A stretch of 13,414 bases of DNA from an uncultured Roseateles sp. (GTDB taxonomy: Bacteria; Pseudomonadota; Gammaproteobacteria; Burkholderiales; Burkholderiaceae), in NCBI GenBank assembly GCA_946480605.1, contig CAMLKW010000118.1:1-13414 (forward strand), given 5' to 3'. This document shows, in pieces, positions 1-6,723 of this stretch. Both the position numbers and the translations under genes were made by a program. The notes beneath the pieces were generated by a model. The model saw only the letters and a program-made list of their open reading frames with translations, did no database searches and was not told the origin of the DNA. Position 1 is the first letter of the stretch. Each line of letters begins with the position of its first letter.

Positions 1-1334
1 ACCGTGCTGCTCAACGACGCACCGCCGGCCTGGGCCGAGATGGTCGTGGGGCCGGAACCGGCCGCAACATAGCTGTACAGGTAGCGGCCGCTGCCGTCGG
101 TGACGCCGGTGGCGCCGGCCGCGGCGCCCGGACCGGCCACCGTGATGGCCGAGCCGACCATGGCGTTGCCGTTCACGTCGCTCAGCGTGTACTGGACCTG
201 GCCGGCCTCTCCCACCTTCAGGGTGGCCGGCTGCAGCGTGGCCTGCAGCTTGGCGCCGGTCACGCGGAACGAAGCCTGGCGCAAGAAGCTGGCGCTGCGC
301 GCCGTCACGGTGACGACGCGGTTGGAGCGGTCGGCGCCAATGGTCACTGCGGCCTTGGCCGTGCCGTCGGCGGCGGTCTTGGCATTGCCGACCACCAGCA
401 CCGCGTTCGCATCGACGCTGAAGCTCACGTCAATACCGGCGACGGCATTGCGGTTGCGGTCCACCGCGGTGACGACGACGTCCACAGTCTCGCTGCCGGA
501 ATTGCCAACCGTGGCCTTGTTCAGCGCGATGCTCAGGTCCGTCGCGACCGGCGTCACGGCGGTCGAATCGACCACGTCCACGCTGACCGAACGGGTCACC
601 GTGCCGCTGGTGGCATTGACCTTGATCGTGCGGTTGGCCGGGTTGCTGCCCAGCGACAGTGTCGCCGTCAACTGGCCGGTGGTAGCGCCGGTGGTCGTTG
701 CGCCGCCTGCGGCGGTGACGAACGCGGAGCTGGACGGATCCTCGACCGAGAAGGTCAGCGGTGCGCCGCCGGCCGCGCCGCGCGAGGCATCCAGCGTCGT
801 GGCGGTCAGCGTGATCTGCTCGGAGCCGTTGTTGGGCAGCGTGGCCTTGCTGGCCACCAGCGAGACATCGGCCACCTTGCCGCCCGACACGCTGTCGACG
901 ACGTTGAACTTGAAGGTCTTGCTGATGCTGCCGCTGGTCGCCGTCACGGTGACGACGCGGTTGGTCTTGTCGACCAGGCTGACGACCGCCGACAGCTTGC
1001 CGTCGGCCGTTGCCGTTGCCGTGCCACCCGCCGTGATGACGGCGCCCGCATCCACGGCAAAGGTGACGGGCGTCGCCACACCGATCAGCGCATTGTTGCC
1101 GCTGGTCAGCGCGGTGACGGTGACGGTCAACGTCTCGGTGCCCGAATTGGACAAGGTCGCATTGCCACTGATGGACAGGTCGGTCAAGCCATTGCTGCCA
1201 CCGCTGCCACAGGCAAAAGTGCAATCACCGGCACCACCGCCGCCTCCACCGCAACCCACCAAGGTGGCCACGCCCAGTCCCAGCAAGGCCTGGGCGAAAC
1301 GCCGCCAGCCCTGCGTGACGATGGTCTGCAACAT
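1..1334 (-). CDS. Ig-like repeat outer-membrane lipoprotein (3' end outside window)
   Basis: Translating the minus strand from the ATG at 1334-1332 gives about 444 codons with no stop up to the left edge, so the C-terminus is missing. The N-terminus has basic residues (R11, R12), a hydrophobic stretch and a lipobox LVGC (25-28), which indicates a lipid-anchored exported protein. After C28 comes a glycine run with two further cysteines (C38, C42). Four repeats of about 85-100 residues follow, at roughly 50-148, 154-256, 264-360 and 361-444. They are rich in Thr, Val and Ser, with recurrent NSGTE/NNGSE/NSGSE near the start of the first three and repeated VVTVTA-like strands. This resembles bacterial Ig-like (Big/invasin-type) domains. 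The start is supported by CAGGAG seven bases upstream. The gene lies 29 bases after pilQ in the same direction, so it is probably co-transcribed with it. A surface or periplasmic structural or adhesive role is inference; the specific function is unknown. Confidence 0.85.
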   Translation of the reverse strand, partial: MLQTIVTQGWRRFAQALLGLGVATLVGCGGGGGGAGDCTFACGSGGSNGLTDLSISGNATLSNSGTETLTVTVTALTSGNNALIGVATPVTFAVDAGAVITAGGTATATADGKLSAVVSLVDKTNRVVTVTATSGSISKTFKFNVVDSVSGGKVADVSLVASKATLPNNGSEQITLTATTLDASRGAAGGAPLTFSVEDPSSSAFVTAAGGATTTGATTGQLTATLSLGSNPANRTIKVNATSGTVTRSVSVDVVDSTAVTPVATDLSIALNKATVGNSGSETVDVVVTAVDRNRNAVAGIDVSFSVDANAVLVVGNAKTAADGTAKAAVTIGADRSNRVVTVTARSASFLRQASFRVTGAKLQATLQPATLKVGEAGQVQYTLSDVNGNAMVGSAITVAGPGAAAGATGVTDGSGRYLYSYVAAGSGPTTISAQAGGASLSST

Positions 1335-1341
1335 GCTCGAA

Positions 1342-1347
1342 CTCCTG
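1342..1347 (-). promoter_or_regulatory. Ribosome binding site of the Ig-repeat lipoprotein gene
   Basis: On the minus strand CAGGAG lies seven bases before the ATG at 1334. It fixes the start of a gene that cannot be closed within the window, and shows independent translation initiation in the 29-base gap after pilQ. Confidence 0.7.
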
Positions 1348-1363
1348 GAAATTTCTATGACTC

Positions 1364-3556
1364 TCAACGCACCGCGGCCCGCTCGCTGACGACCTTGGGC
1401 GTCAGGAAGATCAGCAGCTCCGTCTTGGAGGTGGTGCGCGTCTTGTTCTTGAACAGGTTGCCAACGAAGGGCACGTCGCCCAGCACCGGCACCTTGTTGA
1501 CGGTCTCGCCCTCGTCCTGGGTGTAGATGCCGCCAATGACCACCGTGCCGCCGTTCTCGACCAGCACCTGGGTCTGCACGTGCTTGGTGTTGATGGCGTA
1601 GCCTTGGGGCGTCAGCGTGCCGCGGCTGTCCTTGTTGACGTCCACGCTCAGGATGACACTGCCCTCGGGCGTGATCTGCGGCGTGACCTCCAGCTTCAGA
1701 TTGGCCTTGCGGAAGGCGATGGAGGTCGCACCGCTGGCCGTGGCGACCTGGTAGGGCAGTTCCTCGCCCTGCTCGATCAGGGCCTTGACCTGGTCGGCCG
1801 TGATGACACGCGGGCTGGACACCACCTTGCCCTTGCCGTCGGATTCCAGCGCCGACAGCTCCAGGTTCAGGAAGCGGTTGGCCGTGGCGCCGAACAGCGA
1901 CACCGCGAAGGTCTGCGCCACCGCGCCGGCAAAGCTGTCGGACGAGGTGTTGGCCGGCAGGTTGACGAAGCTGGTGTTGTTGTAGCCCGGGTCGGTGGCG
2001 TTCTGCAGCGTCTGCCAGCCCACCATGTTGTAGTTGCTGCCGACGGTCAGGTAGTTGTCACCGCTGACGTTGTAGCCGGGGATGCCGCCCGTGCGGCCTC
2101 GGGCGTCGTAACCGCCCAGCTTGATGCCCAGCGCGCGACCGAAGCGGTCGTTGGCCTCGACGATGCGTGCCTCGATCAACACCTGGCGCACCGGGATGTC
2201 GATCTTGGCGATCATGGCCTGGATCTCTTCGAGCTTGCTGGGCACGTCGGACACGAACAGCTGGTTGGTGCGCGACTCGGAGATCACGCTGCCGCGCGGC
2301 GACAGGATGCGCGTACCGGTACCGGTGCCGCTGCCGCCACCACCACTGCTGCCGCCACTGCCACTGTTGCCAATGCTCTGGCCGCTCAGCCCGCGGGCGA
2401 TGTCATCGGCCTTCACGTAATTGAGCTGGAAGGACTGCGTGCGCACCGGCTCCAACTGCGCGATGGCGGCCTTGGATTCGAGGTCCAGCTTCTCCTTGGC
2501 GGCCAGTTCTTCCTTGGGTGCGATCCACAGCACGTTCCCGGACTTCTTCAACCCCAGGCCGCGCGCCTGCATGATGATGTCCAGCGCCTGATCCCAGGGC
2601 ACGTCCTTCAGGCGCAGCGTGACGTTGCCGGTCACGGTGTCGCTGGTCACGACGTTGAAGTTGGTGAAGTCGGCGATGACCTGCAGCAGCGCACGAACCT
2701 CGATGTTCTGGAAGTTCAGTGACAGCTTGTCGCCCGTGTAGCCCGGGCCCTGGGTCAGCTTGTTGGGATCGACCTTCTGCGGCCGGACCTCCAGCACGAA
2801 CTGGTTGTCACTCTGGTAGGCGCTGTGCTCCCAGTTGCCCTTGGGCTCGACAACCATGCGCACCCGGTCGCCCGTCTGCTGCGTGGTGATCAGGTGCACC
2901 GGCGTGCCGAAATCGGTCACGTCGATCTTGCGGCGCAGGTTCTCGGGCAGGCTGGAGCGCAGGAACTCCACCACCAGGCTCTGGCCCTGCTGCTGGATGT
3001 CCACGCCGACCTGGTTGCTGGGCAGGTTGACGATGACCCGGCCCGCACCATCGGCGCCACGGCGGAAGTCGATGTCACGCAGCGCCTGCGACGACGCATT
3101 CAAGCTCTGCGCGAAATGCACCGGCTCGCTGGCCGACTGCACCGCGGGCACGGTGGCGCCCAGCACCAGCACCAGCGCCGTGCCTTCCAGCTTGGCGGTG
3201 AAGCTGGAGGCCTGGCGCAGATTCAGCACCAGGCGCGAGCGATCGCCTGCCTGCGCCACGGCGGCGGAGCGCAGATTGCCCTGATTGATGTCGACCAGGT
3301 TGCGGCCGAGCCCGTTCACGACGCCGGGCAGGTCGATGGCGATGCGCGGCGGCGCCTGCACGGTGAAGCCCGTGGGCACCGTCGGCAAAGGCTCGCTCAG
3401 CTCGACGCGGACCACATCCACGCCCGCCTGCTGCACGGTGTTGATGGCCTTGATCTGGGTCTGGGCCCAGGCCGCGGGCGCACCCGACAGGGCGACGAAG
3501 GCGAATCCCAGCAACCAGCTACGACCCATCGACTTGTTCTCCTGCAATGTCTTCAT
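1364..3556 (-). CDS. pilQ: Type IV pilus secretin PilQ
   Basis: This 730-residue protein forms the outer-membrane channel through which type IV pili leave the cell. A signal peptide ends at AWA (29-31), before Q32. Two AMIN-type beta domains follow at about 34-132 and 150-258; in this family they bind peptidoglycan. The secretin N0/STN domain is at about 277-347, with LSLNFQNIEVRALL at its start. The next N-domain begins near 375 and is interrupted by a Gly/Ser/Thr linker (396-415). The secretin beta-barrel domain occupies about 455-722 and contains the family signature VPVLGDVPFVGNLF (689-702). The length is usual for betaproteobacterial PilQ. The ATG overlaps the pilP stop codon (ATGA) and is preceded by AGGAG eight bases upstream. 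An internal ATG at residue 10 is possible but less well supported. This is the fifth gene of pilMNOPQ. Confidence 0.97.
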   Translation of the reverse strand: MKTLQENKSMGRSWLLGFAFVALSGAPAAWAQTQIKAINTVQQAGVDVVRVELSEPLPTVPTGFTVQAPPRIAIDLPGVVNGLGRNLVDINQGNLRSAAVAQAGDRSRLVLNLRQASSFTAKLEGTALVLVLGATVPAVQSASEPVHFAQSLNASSQALRDIDFRRGADGAGRVIVNLPSNQVGVDIQQQGQSLVVEFLRSSLPENLRRKIDVTDFGTPVHLITTQQTGDRVRMVVEPKGNWEHSAYQSDNQFVLEVRPQKVDPNKLTQGPGYTGDKLSLNFQNIEVRALLQVIADFTNFNVVTSDTVTGNVTLRLKDVPWDQALDIIMQARGLGLKKSGNVLWIAPKEELAAKEKLDLESKAAIAQLEPVRTQSFQLNYVKADDIARGLSGQSIGNSGSGGSSGGGGSGTGTGTRILSPRGSVISESRTNQLFVSDVPSKLEEIQAMIAKIDIPVRQVLIEARIVEANDRFGRALGIKLGGYDARGRTGGIPGYNVSGDNYLTVGSNYNMVGWQTLQNATDPGYNNTSFVNLPANTSSDSFAGAVAQTFAVSLFGATANRFLNLELSALESDGKGKVVSSPRVITADQVKALIEQGEELPYQVATASGATSIAFRKANLKLEVTPQITPEGSVILSVDVNKDSRGTLTPQGYAINTKHVQTQVLVENGGTVVIGGIYTQDEGETVNKVPVLGDVPFVGNLFKNKTRTTSKTELLIFLTPKVVSERAAVR
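2312..2371 (-). repeat. Low-complexity Gly/Ser/Thr linker-coding segment inside pilQ
   Basis: Codons for PilQ residues 396-415 are almost all GGN, AGY or ACN, giving short G, S and T runs ending in TGTGT. The DNA is a degenerate trinucleotide-like repeat. It lies between the periplasmic N-domain and the secretin core and is probably a flexible loop. No perfect tandem unit is long enough to call a phase-variable tract. Confidence 0.6.
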
Positions 3557-4077
3557 CGTCCCGTCTCCTGTAGCTGGAGGGTACTGGTGCGCTCAATCCA
3601 CTCGCCCGCAGCGTCCTGGACGACTTCCCGCAACGTGATCTCGGTCTCGTTGATCTTGGTGATGCGACCGAAGTTCTGGCCGAGGTAGTCCCCGACCTTG
3701 ACCTGGTAGAGCAGGCTGTCCACGCGCAGCAGCGCGTAGCGCCGGCCTTCGCGGGTCAGGCTGCCCACCATGTTCATGTTGTCCAGCGGGTAGGCCTCAA
3801 GAGGCTCCTTGCGGCGGTTGATCTCGGCCGTCAGCAGCGAGTTCGGCTGCGCGGCTTCCTGGCGGATGGCCACGCTGAGCTTCTGGGTGCTGAACGGATC
3901 GACGCCGGTATTGGCCTCGTAGGGCTGAGGCAGGAACTTCTTGGGCGGCAGCAGCGGCGTGACCGTCGGCTTGGCCTCCTTGCGCTGCTGCTCCATCCAT
4001 TGGCGCAACTCCTCGATGTCGCTGCCGCAGCCGGCCAGCAGCGACAGCGTCGCCACGCACATCAGCAGCCGCCTCAT
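3553..4077 (-). CDS. pilP: Type IV pilus inner-membrane lipoprotein PilP
   Basis: PilP is a periplasmic lipoprotein linking the PilN/PilO inner-membrane complex to the N0 domain of the PilQ secretin. The 174-residue product has a lipobox LLAGC ending at C17. A charged, proline-rich and probably disordered linker follows (about 20-90). The C-terminal beta-sandwich typical of PilP covers about 93-170, with GSLTREGRRYALLRVD and VKVGDYLGQNFGRI. The length matches the family (about 170-180 residues). The ATG overlaps the pilO stop codon as ATGA, and GGAGG lies six bases upstream inside the end of pilO. The stop codon in turn overlaps the pilQ start, so translation is probably coupled on both sides. 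Confidence 0.96.
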   Translation of the reverse strand: MRRLLMCVATLSLLAGCGSDIEELRQWMEQQRKEAKPTVTPLLPPKKFLPQPYEANTGVDPFSTQKLSVAIRQEAAQPNSLLTAEINRRKEPLEAYPLDNMNMVGSLTREGRRYALLRVDSLLYQVKVGDYLGQNFGRITKINETEITLREVVQDAAGEWIERTSTLQLQETGR

Positions 4078-4757
4078 TTCTTGCCTCCGCCCTTGGTCTT
4101 GCTGGCCGCCTTCTTCTGTTCAGCCACCTCGGCCGGGTCCAGATAGCGGTAGGTGCGCGCCGTCGCTTCCATGCTGAGCACGCCGCCAGCGTCGCGCCCC
4201 GTCGGCGCCTGCACGACGAGGTTGTGCAGCGTCACGATGCGCGACAGGTTGGACACGTCGGCCGCGAACGCGCCGATGTCGTGGTAGCGCCCCGACACCT
4301 TGAGTGCGATAGGCAGTTCGGCGTAGAAGTCCTTCACCAGCACCTGGCCGGGACGGAACAACTCGAACTGCAGGCCGCGCCCGACGCCGGCGCTGCTGAT
4401 GTCCGACAGCAGCGAATCGATCTCGGCCTTGCCGGGCAGCTGCTTCTCCAACTGGGTCACGTACTCCTCGACCTGACTCTTCTGCTTGCGCAGCTCCGGC
4501 AGGTTGACGGCCTGGGCCAGCTTGGCGGAATAGTCCTGGCGCAGGGTCGGCTCGCGGGCACGCTCGGCTTCCAGATTGGCCTGCTCGTCCGCCAGCACGA
4601 AGAAGTAGCCCGCCACCCCCACGGCCAGCACCACGGCCAGGCCCGATGCCAGCTTGGGCGCCAACGGCCACTGCCCCGGCTCCTTGGGGTTGAGACCCTG
4701 GAATTGCGCGACAACGTCCGCGAACCAGGCATTGAGGTCGAACTTGGTCGTGGCCAT
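4074..4757 (-). CDS. pilO: Type IV pilus inner-membrane alignment protein PilO
   Basis: PilO is a bitopic inner-membrane protein that heterodimerises with PilN and holds PilP. The 227-residue protein has a short cytoplasmic N-terminus, one membrane segment (about 37-55, rich in A, V, L and G) and a charged coiled-coil region (about 56-108). A ferredoxin-like periplasmic domain follows (about 110-200) with GLQFELFRPG and SGRYHDIGAFAADVSNL, both characteristic of PilO. The C-terminal tail is lysine-rich (residues 212-227). The start lies four bases after the pilN stop codon, and the end overlaps the pilP start (ATGA). Regulation is presumably as part of the pilM-led operon, since there is no room for an internal promoter. 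Confidence 0.96.
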   Translation of the reverse strand: MATTKFDLNAWFADVVAQFQGLNPKEPGQWPLAPKLASGLAVVLAVGVAGYFFVLADEQANLEAERAREPTLRQDYSAKLAQAVNLPELRKQKSQVEEYVTQLEKQLPGKAEIDSLLSDISSAGVGRGLQFELFRPGQVLVKDFYAELPIALKVSGRYHDIGAFAADVSNLSRIVTLHNLVVQAPTGRDAGGVLSMEATARTYRYLDPAEVAEQKKAASKTKGGGKK

Positions 4758-4761
4758 GCGC

Positions 4762-5364
4762 TCAGCCCTTCTTCGGCGCCGACGCGCCGGATGCGGGTTC
4801 CACGGCCTGCGCCTTGATGGACACCTTCATGGAGAAGTCCAGCAGCCGGCGCTGTTCGCGCGACGCGGTGCTGACGCTAGCGAGCTTGACCTCGATGAGG
4901 TCGGGCTTCTCCAGCCACTCGGAGCTGCGCGACAGGTTGCGCAGGAACTCCGACACGCGCTCGTTGGTCTGTGCGATGCCGCTGACGGTCACGGTCTTGT
5001 TGTCCTGCCGGATCGCCATCAGGTAGACGCCCTCGGGCGCCAGGCGCGCCAGGTCGTTGAGCAGGTGAACGGGCGTGTTGCGGTCGGTCTGCAGGTCCTC
5101 GACAGCACGCTGGCGCGACTTCAGCGCCTCAATCTCGGACTTCAGGTTGGCGATGTCGGAGATCTGCGCCTCCAGCCGGCTGATCTCGTTTTGGATGTAC
5201 TGGTTGCGCGACTGCTGCTCGGCCGTCAGGAACTGCAGCAGCAGATAGACCGCCACGACGACGCCTGCGCCGACGAGGCCGGCCAGCCCCAGGCCAGCGA
5301 AGAAGGCCGCCTTGCGCCGCTTGCGCCGCTCCTCGCGGTAGGGCAGCAGGTTGATCAGGATCAC
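4762..5364 (-). CDS. pilN: Type IV pilus inner-membrane protein PilN (GTG start)
   Basis: PilN anchors the cytoplasmic PilM to the membrane and pairs with PilO. The 200-residue product begins with the conserved cytoplasmic motif INLLPYRE (about residues 3-10), the segment that docks into PilM in known structures. A basic patch follows (RRKRRK, 13-18), then one membrane segment (about 21-45), a coiled coil (about 48-95) and a ferredoxin-like periplasmic domain (about 98-185) with LARLAPEGVYL and VSGIAQTNERVSEFL. The start codon is GTG at 5364-5362 and overlaps the pilM stop codon (GTGA). It is supported by GGAGG eight bases upstream and by placing the docking motif at the very N-terminus. Confidence 0.95.
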   Translation of the reverse strand: MILINLLPYREERRKRRKAAFFAGLGLAGLVGAGVVVAVYLLLQFLTAEQQSRNQYIQNEISRLEAQISDIANLKSEIEALKSRQRAVEDLQTDRNTPVHLLNDLARLAPEGVYLMAIRQDNKTVTVSGIAQTNERVSEFLRNLSRSSEWLEKPDLIEVKLASVSTASREQRRLLDFSMKVSIKAQAVEPASGASAPKKG

Positions 5365-6440
5365 TGGAAGAACCTCCGCATCGCGAGGCCGCAGGCAGTG
5401 AGGTAGGACGGCGCCTCACGCCGCAGCTTGGACTCCCGAACTGCAGTGCCCATGCCCATGTTCTCGAAGGGATTGACCACCATGCAGGCAAAGCCCGTCA
5501 GGTCGGTCACGCGCTCCTTCAGCCCCGGCAGCGTCGCGGTGCCGCCGGCCAGCATCACGTAGTGCACCTTGTGGTGCGGCGTGCTGGTGAAGAAGTACTG
5601 CAACGCCCGCCCGATCTCCTGCGACAGGCTGTCGACGAAGGGATTGAGCACGCTGACCTCGTAGTCCTCGGGCAGCTCGTTGGACAACTTCTTCTGCTCG
5701 GCCTCCTCGAACGAGAAACCGTACTGCCGCGAGATGAGCTGCGTCAGCTGCGAGCCGCCGAAGGACTGGTCGCGGTCGTACAGCAGTTCGTCGTCGCGCA
5801 GCACCTTGAGGCTGGTGGTGTCGGCACCGATCTCGAACAGCGCGACCAGCGCATCCTTGCCCTCGTTGGGCAGCGCCGCAACGAGGCGGCTCATGGCCAT
5901 GCGCGACGCATGCGATTCGATGTCCAGCACAACGGGCCGCAGGCCGGCCGCTTCGGCCAGACCCTGACGGTCCTGCACACGATCCTTGCGCGATGCCGCG
6001 ATCAACACCTCCACGTCGCCCACCGAGGTCGGACTGGGGCCGATGACGCAAAAGTCCAGGCTGACCTCGTCCAGCGAGAACGGGATGTACTGGTTGGCCT
6101 CGGCCTCGACCTGCAGTTCGAGCTCTTCCTCGCGCAGGCCCGCGGGCAACATGATCTTCTTGGTGATGACGGCCGACTGAGGCATGGCCAGCGCGGCGTC
6201 CCGGGTGCGGCTGCCGCTGCGCGCGACCACGCGGCGCACGGCATCGGCCACCTCGTCGAACTTCTCGATCTGGCCGTCGGCGATCCAGCCTTTTTCGAAG
6301 GGCTCGCTGGCGAAACGCTCGAGCACGTATTCGCCGTTCTTGTCTTGGCTCAACTCCACCAGCTTGACGCTGGAGGAACTGATATCCAGGCCAATCAGGG
6401 GTGGGTGCCTGCGACCCGAAAGTGCGTCAAGTATTCCCAT
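5361..6440 (-). CDS. pilM: Type IV pilus cytoplasmic actin-like protein PilM
   Basis: PilM is the cytoplasmic FtsA/actin-like ATP-binding protein that recruits PilN. The 359-residue product shows the fold's nucleotide-binding motifs: IGLDISSSSVK (16-26, phosphate 1), EIGADTTSLKVL (203-214, phosphate 2) and VMLAGGTATLPGL (295-307, adenosine). The motif EAEANQYIPFSLDEVSLDF (113-131) is typical of PilM. I chose the ATG at 6440. An in-frame GTG at 6458 would add six residues, but it has no ribosome binding site and places the domain later than usual. The purine-rich AAAGGG just before the ATG is a modest binding site. It is the first gene of pilMNOPQ and diverges from mrcA, an arrangement seen in many proteobacteria. 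Confidence 0.95.
   Translation of the reverse strand: MGILDALSGRRHPPLIGLDISSSSVKLVELSQDKNGEYVLERFASEPFEKGWIADGQIEKFDEVADAVRRVVARSGSRTRDAALAMPQSAVITKKIMLPAGLREEELELQVEAEANQYIPFSLDEVSLDFCVIGPSPTSVGDVEVLIAASRKDRVQDRQGLAEAAGLRPVVLDIESHASRMAMSRLVAALPNEGKDALVALFEIGADTTSLKVLRDDELLYDRDQSFGGSQLTQLISRQYGFSFEEAEQKKLSNELPEDYEVSVLNPFVDSLSQEIGRALQYFFTSTPHHKVHYVMLAGGTATLPGLKERVTDLTGFACMVVNPFENMGMGTAVRESKLRREAPSYLTACGLAMRRFFQ
5373..5377 (-). promoter_or_regulatory. Ribosome binding site deciding the GTG start of pilN
   Basis: On the minus strand GGAGG lies eight bases before the GTG at 5364, inside the last codons of pilM. It supports GTG as the true pilN start and implies coupled translation with pilM. Confidence 0.7.
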
Positions 6441-6478
6441 GCCCTTTGTCCCCGACACGCGAGTTACGTATCGGACTA

Positions 6479-6507
6479 TTAATAAGTTACTTGAATGCTA
6501 GCAGCAA
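6479..6507 (-). promoter_or_regulatory. Candidate promoter of the pilM operon (weak)
   Basis: On the minus strand TTGCTG (6507-6502) and TATTAA (6484-6479) are separated by 17 bases. They match the sigma-70 consensus at 3 of 6 and 4 of 6 positions. The pair lies in the most A/T-rich part of the gap, about 40 bases upstream of the pilM ATG. The placement is plausible but the match is weak. Confidence 0.3.
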
Positions 6508-6577
6508 AGCCGTTGACGCCGAACGGAAATCCGGCGCGAGCTGGTAACGCCACGTTGCTAAACATACACGAATCAAC

Positions 6578-6591
6578 GAGCTTGCAAGCTC
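6578..6591. repeat. Perfect 14-bp palindrome between pilM and mrcA
   Basis: GAGCTTGCAAGCTC equals its own reverse complement. It sits in the non-coding gap, 82 bases upstream of the mrcA -10 box and 137 bases upstream of the pilM ATG. This is the size and position of a dimeric regulator site, but no regulator is identified. Confidence 0.6.
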
Positions 6592-6672
6592 CTGAAAAAC
6601 CTCCGGGAAGCGGTTGTATGACACACCGTTTCGTAACCCGCCTGACGTAGAAGCAGGGGGCATCCGCCTTCC

Positions 6673-6678
6673 TATAAT
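6673..6678 (+). promoter_or_regulatory. Perfect -10 box (TATAAT) of mrcA
   Basis: TATAAT lies 45 bases before the mrcA ATG, so transcription would start near 6685 and leave a leader of about 39 bases. No good -35 hexamer is found 16-18 bases upstream; the 17-base position reads GAAGCA. The promoter may therefore be weak or need an activator. Confidence 0.6.
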
Positions 6679-6723
6679 CCGCCGCCACGTCTTTGTGCGC
6701 CCGTGGCGCCTTTTGCCGGCCCC

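Larger units (their letters stand above)
6441..6723. promoter_or_regulatory. Divergent intergenic control region between pilM and mrcA
   Basis: This 283-base gap separates the divergent pilM and mrcA start codons and is visibly less GC-rich than its flanks, especially at 6470-6500 and 6560-6600. It contains a TATAAT box for mrcA, a weak candidate pilM promoter, a perfect 14-bp palindrome (6578-6591) and an imperfect inverted repeat (6607-6632). No convincing open reading frame or RNA gene was seen; the frames crossing it are N-terminal extensions or shadows. Confidence 0.7.

Noticed and set aside
430..1224. Minus-strand open frame of 264 codons rich in His, Arg and Gln
   Set aside because: It lies in a different frame of the lipoprotein gene, and its composition is typical of an out-of-frame reading of GC-rich DNA.
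100..1389. Long plus-strand open frame of 429 codons opposite the lipoprotein gene
   Set aside because: It is a shadow frame created by high GC and the repeat codon pattern. It has no family resemblance or ribosome binding site, while the minus strand carries a convincing lipobox and Ig repeats.
1580..2722. Plus-strand open frame of 380 codons opposite pilQ
   Set aside because: It is antisense to a complete, well-conserved pilQ, with shadow-type composition and no recognisable domain.
6513..6518. TTGACG on the plus strand as a -35 element
   Set aside because: Although it matches 5 of 6 consensus positions, no -10-like hexamer lies 16-18 bases downstream, and it is too far from the TATAAT at 6673.
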